This document shows, in pieces, positions 38,160 to 39,033 of a DNA stretch of 39,033 nucleotides. A program made the position numbers and the translations under genes. The number at the start of each line of letters is the position of its first letter. Positions within the stretch are counted from its first letter, which is position 1. The notes beneath the pieces were generated by a model that saw only the letters and a list, made by a program, of their open reading frames with translations, had not been told where the DNA came from and ran no database searches. The stretch comes from a virus, in the IMG/VR virus record IMGVR_UViG_3300045999_009132, positions 1 to 39,033 of that record. One strand, 5' to 3'.

Positions 38160-38953
38160 AGATCGAAGCCATCGGTGTCGATGAGCTGCGGGCGAGCCTG
38201 CGCGAGTTCAGCGGCCGTCGCCTCAACGCTGCCATCGCCACCGCGCTGACCCGTACGGCGGTGCAGGTGCGTGCGGCGGCGCAGCGCGAGCTGCAGCGCA
38301 CCATCGACCGGCCGACGCCCTACACCGTGCGTCAGCTGCGCTACGTCGCGGCCACGGCCGAGCGGCCCGTCGCGGCGGTCGGCTTCAACGTGGCGCCGAT
38401 CCAGAACGAGTTCGGCAACGTCGTCCGCTACCAGGATCTCGGCCCTGGCGAGACGCCCGCTGGCAAGTACCTGGGCGTGCAGGTCGAGGGCGGCACCCGG
38501 CGCATGAAGCGGCTTGAGGAGGCGCTCGTGGCCGCTGGTGCGATGCCGGCTGGGTTCCGTGTCGTGCCGGGTGCAGGCGCACGCCTTGATGCCTACGGCA
38601 ACGTCAGCCGAGGGCAAGTGATCCAGGTGCTGTCGCAGCTGCGCCTGCAGCTGGTGGCCGGCACCAACAGGAGCATGAGCCAGCGCACCGCCATCGCGGC
38701 GCAGCGCAGGGCCGGCGGTCGGTTCTTCGTGATCCCGCCCGGCAAGCGCGTGCAGGCCGGCGTCTACCAGCGCGAGTTCGTGGGCCGGAACATTACGCCG
38801 GTCTTCATCTTCGTCCGCAGCGCGACCTATCGCCCGCGCTTCGACTTCTACGGCGCGACCCGCCGCGAGGGCGAGCGCGTGCTGCCCGAGCAGATGCGCC
38901 GCGCCATCGCCGAGCAGATCCGCCGGCTGGCCGACCGCGGGCAGGGTGCCTGA
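38153..38953 (+). CDS. Tail protein, gpZ-like
   Basis: A 266-residue structural protein resembling the minor tail protein Z / tail completion group: RASLREFSGRRLNAAIATAL, a basic second part (VRAAAQRELQRTIDRPTPYT), then a C-terminal domain ending PRFDFYGATRREGERVLPEQ. Proteins of this type lie at the head-tail interface. Its position is odd: beyond the replication genes and at the contig end, which on a circular or concatemeric map places it just upstream of the terminase. The late promoter must therefore lie before it or it has its own. Confidence 0.7.
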   Translation: MLKIEAIGVDELRASLREFSGRRLNAAIATALTRTAVQVRAAAQRELQRTIDRPTPYTVRQLRYVAATAERPVAAVGFNVAPIQNEFGNVVRYQDLGPGETPAGKYLGVQVEGGTRRMKRLEEALVAAGAMPAGFRVVPGAGARLDAYGNVSRGQVIQVLSQLRLQLVAGTNRSMSQRTAIAAQRRAGGRFFVIPPGKRVQAGVYQREFVGRNITPVFIFVRSATYRPRFDFYGATRREGERVLPEQMRRAIAEQIRRLADRGQGA

Positions 38954-39021
38954 TGCGTGCGGCCTTGCCTACCCCCCAGTCTGGGTCCTCCCTAGCACTT
39001 CCAACTGCGGGTAATTCGGAC
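38954..39021. other. Non-coding end of contig
   Basis: Short sequence after the gpZ-like stop. It has a C-run (CCCCCC at about 38971-38976) but no gene or clear repeat. With positions 1-62 it would form the gap before the small terminase on a circular map, a fitting place for cos. No cos motif can be identified without the joined sequence. Confidence 0.4.
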
Positions 39022-39033
39022 AGATCGGAAGAG
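39022..39033 (+). other. Illumina adapter remnant
   Basis: AGATCGGAAGAG is the first 12 bases of the standard TruSeq adapter. It is not phage sequence. It marks the end of a read that ran off its insert, and should be trimmed. If many reads end here, this may be the physical end of linear virion DNA. Confidence 0.93.

Noticed and set aside
1-39033. CRISPR array or insertion sequence
   Set aside because: No regularly spaced direct repeats with unique spacers, no transposase and no terminal inverted repeats were found.

Overview
The window is a nearly complete genome of a temperate, tailed phage (siphovirus-like, lambda-type gene order) from a very GC-rich host, about 70% GC by eye. The style of the genes, the GC content and the tRNA-Cys-derived attachment site suggest a betaproteobacterial (Burkholderiales-like) host; this is inference. 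There is no ribosomal, metabolic or other chromosomal gene. The last 12 bases (39022-39033) are the start of the Illumina TruSeq adapter, so the right end is an assembly or molecule end, not genomic sequence.

Layout. 63-8841: packaging and head genes (terminase small and large subunits, a Mor-like activator, gpW-like joiner, portal, a prohead-protease/major-capsid fusion, decoration protein, head-tail joiners, tail tube). 8955-17271: tail genes (frameshifted tail chaperones, tape measure, tail tip/hub and small accessory proteins). 17284-22532: lysis and fibre genes (membrane/holin-like proteins, GH19 endolysin, fibre-associated protein, long tail fibre, nested Rz/Rz1 spanins). 22542-23999: attP (3' half of tRNA-Cys with repeated arm-type motifs) and a tyrosine integrase. 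24018-32547: a long leftward early operon of small, overlapping genes (DNA cytosine methyltransferase, DEDD exonuclease, HD hydrolase, winged-helix protein, single-pass membrane proteins). 32593-34711: immunity region with a leftward promoter/operator, CI-like repressor, Cro/YdaS-like protein and an intrinsic terminator in the position of lambda tR1. 34710-37858: CII-like activator, Toprim primase, SF3-like helicase and an inverted array of GTTACGCG repeats that looks like a replication origin. 37869-38953: a small unknown protein and a gpZ-like tail protein just before the contig end, which would lie upstream of the terminase on a circular or concatemeric map.

The most unusual feature is at 24027-25781. 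Three integron-type gene cassettes, each with a recognisable attC site, are inserted between the integrase and the last gene of the leftward operon. The proof is internal: the 6-7 base start of each cassette (GTTAGGC, GTTAGCC, GTTAGGT) is the exact reverse complement of the R'' box of that same cassette's own attC (GCCTAAC, GGCTAAC, ACCTAAC), as integron recombination requires. The extra unpaired base on the L'' side gives all three attC sites the same orientation. Yet the cassette genes (DUF551 protein, DEDD exonuclease, three small unknown proteins) run in the opposite direction, in line with phage leftward transcription. The first two cargo types have counterparts in the phage's own operon. 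No integron integrase is present.

Other signals worth attention are the dyad-symmetric origin candidate (37662-37858), a pair of nearly identical 25-base palindromes ahead of head genes (3149-3173, 4920-4944), a textbook A_AAA_AAC frameshift site (9272-9278), an internal Shine-Dalgarno/start inside the protease-capsid fusion (5623), and a tail-fibre tip of visibly lower GC than the rest of the genome.
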